A DNA stretch of 64,000 nt from positions 1 through 64,000 of the forward strand of contig QAYZ01000015.1 in the NCBI GenBank assembly GCA_003054655.1, in the 5' to 3' direction. The notes beneath the pieces were generated by a model, which was not told the DNA's origin, did not search any database, and saw nothing but the letters and a program-made list of their open reading frames with translations. Shown piece by piece: positions 62,255 through 64,000 of this stretch. A program made the position numbers and the translations under genes. Numbering within the stretch: position 1 is the stretch's first letter; each line of letters opens with the position of its first letter. This DNA comes from Spartobacteria bacterium LR76 (lineage in GTDB: Bacteria; Verrucomicrobiota; Verrucomicrobiia; Chthoniobacterales; Terrimicrobiaceae).

Positions 62255-64000
62255 TGTGAGAGGAGTCCAGAAACGGTAAATTCGGAAAGGGCTGCGGGTT
62301 TTCCGGGCGGCGTGCCGGTGAAGGTCACGCGCACGAAACGCCCGATCGTGCCGGGGACGGCGGTGTCGACGCGCGATTGCGCGGCGGCGGTGGATTGCGT
62401 CTGATCGACGGCGAGTTTCCAGTCGGCGGCGTCGTTGGAAACTTCGATGCGATAGCGCCAAGGGCCCTCCTCGGGAAACGTGAGGGCAAATTTCTCGATC
62501 ACAATGATTCGCTCGAGGTCGAGTTGCCACCAGGCGTTCTGCATCGCGCTAGCCGCCTGCCAGAACGTCGCGGGATTGCGATCATTTGCGAGACCGCCGC
62601 TGTGCCCGGTCGCCTCGCTGCTCGCGCGCGTCGGGTTTTGCGCGCCATGGGCGGTCGCGGTGCCCTTCCCATTCCGTTCGGTCACCGGATGATATTCGCG
62701 CGGCTGCACGGGCGGAGTCTCGCCCTGCACATAAGCCGGGCCGCCTTTCGACGTGATCGTGAGGGTCGCGTCTTTCAAACCGGCCGAGGTGGCGCGGATG
62801 ACCGTAGTACCCGCGTAATACGAGCGAAACTCGATGGCCGCCTGGCCATCGCGGATCGCGATGTCGGAATTGGACGCGAAGGTGATCGCCGGGCCGGTGG
62901 GGAACTCGCCCGGGCCCGACTCGATCGCCAGCGTGACGGGCGCGGAATTGCTGATCGGTTTTCCTGCGGCGTCCACCACCGTGGCCACGAGAAGCGTGTC
63001 GTCGGTGCCATCCACGTGAGCGAGCGTCGTCTGACCTGCCTCCAGCTTGAGACCGACCGGAGTGCCCTCCTTCGGCCACTCGGGCGGCGGGATGTGGCGG
63101 TATTCATTGCGATACCAATACCACGAGCGCTTGGGCAGGCGGTGGTAATCGATCAGCCCCATGCCGCCGAAGCGGCGTCCGGCGATGCTGCCGTGGTCGA
63201 AGCCGCACCAGATGACCTCGCCGCTGCGCCAAGGCAGCCGCCACGAGCCGATCGCCTTGGGATCGATGCCGGGCGTGTTCGTCAGGTCGCCCCAGCCCGC
63301 CTCGTATTTGCCGGGACGGTCCACCATGGCGGAACCGTATTCGCTCACGACAGATGGCAGGCCGGGGTTCTGGTATTCTCTCAACCGCGCGCCATCGCCA
63401 TTGTAGCCGGCCACGTCGCCGAGCTTGTCGATATCGCCACGCTGGCTGCCACCGATGGCGGCCGCCCGCGTCGGATCAAGCTCGTGCGAATACGTCACCA
63501 ACTCCTTCAAAAACGCCCGCACCTTCGGCATGACCGCCGCGTCCGAAAAGAACGGCTCGTTGCTCATGCTCCAAATCACGATGGAAGGGTGGTTGCGGTG
63601 GATGCGGATCATGTCGCGCAGACTCGCCTTCACGCTTTCCTCGAACGGTTTTTCGTCCTCCGGCTTTACTGGATAGGCGCTGCAATCCCAATAGCCGTCG
63701 CCCTTGAAGCTGCCCGTGCCCCAGAAACAGTTTTCCGACCAGAACATCACGCCCTTCTCGTCGCACGCCTGCGTGAACGCTGGCGCGTGCGGGTAATGCG
63801 AGCCGCGAATAAAATCGAAACCCGCGTCCTTGATCATCTGCACATCGCGCGCGGCCGCAGCGCTGGTAACCGCATCACCCCAGCCGGCATGGTCCTGATG
63901 AACGTTGGCGCCTTTGAAATAGCGGTGTTGACCGTTGAGAAAAAAGCCGCGGTCAGCGGTCCACTCGATCCAGCGGAAGCCGAAGGGCGTTTCGAAGCGG
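62251..64000 (-). CDS. GH2 beta-galactosidase-type hydrolase, 5' part cut by the window edge
   Basis: At least 582 residues; the frame stays open to 64000, so the start and N-domains lie outside. At the edge one reads FETPFGFRWIEW, then RGFFLNGQHRYFKGANVHQD and DFIRGSHYPHAPAF, the GH2 barrel entry. Acid/base is in IWSMSNEPFF and the nucleophile in VVSEYGSAM. After the barrel come an Ig-like module (SNSAPVTLAIESGPGEF...) and a C-terminal F5/8-type domain (ASSEATGHSGGLANDRNPATFW, WWQLDLERI). Its last four bases overlap the GH97 start. Confidence 0.9.
   Translation of the reverse strand, partial: RFETPFGFRWIEWTADRGFFLNGQHRYFKGANVHQDHAGWGDAVTSAAAARDVQMIKDAGFDFIRGSHYPHAPAFTQACDEKGVMFWSENCFWGTGSFKGDGYWDCSAYPVKPEDEKPFEESVKASLRDMIRIHRNHPSIVIWSMSNEPFFSDAAVMPKVRAFLKELVTYSHELDPTRAAAIGGSQRGDIDKLGDVAGYNGDGARLREYQNPGLPSVVSEYGSAMVDRPGKYEAGWGDLTNTPGIDPKAIGSWRLPWRSGEVIWCGFDHGSIAGRRFGGMGLIDYHRLPKRSWYWYRNEYRHIPPPEWPKEGTPVGLKLEAGQTTLAHVDGTDDTLLVATVVDAAGKPISNSAPVTLAIESGPGEFPTGPAITFASNSDIAIRDGQAAIEFRSYYAGTTVIRATSAGLKDATLTITSKGGPAYVQGETPPVQPREYHPVTERNGKGTATAHGAQNPTRASSEATGHSGGLANDRNPATFWQAASAMQNAWWQLDLERIIVIEKFALTFPEEGPWRYRIEVSNDAADWKLAVDQTQSTAAAQSRVDTAVPGTIGRFVRVTFTGTPPGKPAALSEFTVSGLLSQ

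Noticed and set aside
1-64000. CRISPR arrays, tRNA/rRNA genes, insertion sequences, prophage, SusC/SusD pairs, transcription factor genes
   Set aside because: Looked for and not seen; all substantial frames are accounted for by enzymes, transporters, pseudopilins or surface proteins.

Overview
The window looks like chromosomal DNA of a Gram-negative, polysaccharide-degrading member of the Verrucomicrobiota, probably on the Chthoniobacter/Terrimicrobium side. The main evidence is a Verru_Chthon pseudopilin cassette (16.0-23.3 kb), a PEP-CTERM protein, SH3-like and discoidin appendages typical of the phylum, and a dense set of exported glycoside hydrolases without any SusC/SusD pair. The sequence is GC-rich, densely coding and free of visible tRNA, rRNA, insertion sequence, phage or CRISPR signals. 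No transcription factor gene is present.

Layout: (A) 48-7091, minus: GH97 with a GH27-like N-terminal scrap, GH35, GH127/146. (B) 7334-15885, plus: a GPH sugar symporter carrying an inserted discoidin-like domain, a FucP-type fucose symporter, a GH95 fucosidase, GH43 with a discoidin domain, and a second GH43-like propeller. (C) 16084-23293, plus: four pseudopilin-like genes ordered like gspH-I-J-K, then a secreted protein. (D) 23374-25351, plus: an SSS sodium symporter with a tiny membrane partner. (E) 34945-25477, minus: GH2 and two giant alginate-lyase-like proteins, one ending in S-layer homology repeats. (F) 35157-37921: a secreted LamG-like protein and a cytoplasmic GH43, divergent. (G) 45591-38124, minus: GH51, GH43, and a membrane-tethered lyase with an N-terminal zinc ribbon. 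(H) 45978-48866, plus: aldo/keto reductase, cyclase-family hydrolase and zinc dehydrogenase, a plausible oxidative route for fucose or a similar sugar. (I) 64000-49018, minus: partial GH2, GH97, tandem GH43, a GH43-like protein, GH43_12, a PEP-CTERM protein, GH29 and GH31.

Taken together the enzymes remove alpha-fucose (GH95, GH29), beta-galactose (GH35, GH2), alpha-galactose or alpha-glucose (two GH97), alpha-xylose or alpha-glucose (GH31) and arabinose or xylose (several GH43, GH51, GH127). This fits branched plant polysaccharides such as fucosylated xyloglucan, arabinogalactan or pectin side chains. Released sugars would enter through the GPH, FucP and SSS carriers, and the 46-49 kb module would oxidise one of them. 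An imperfect palindrome centred on CCGG recurs in several intergenic regions and may link these operons to a regulator encoded elsewhere.

The points most worth following up are the GspHIJK-like cassette embedded in a CAZyme locus, the discoidin domain inserted in a sugar transporter, the GH27/GH97 chimera, the zinc-ribbon/transmembrane lyase and the shared operator-like motif.
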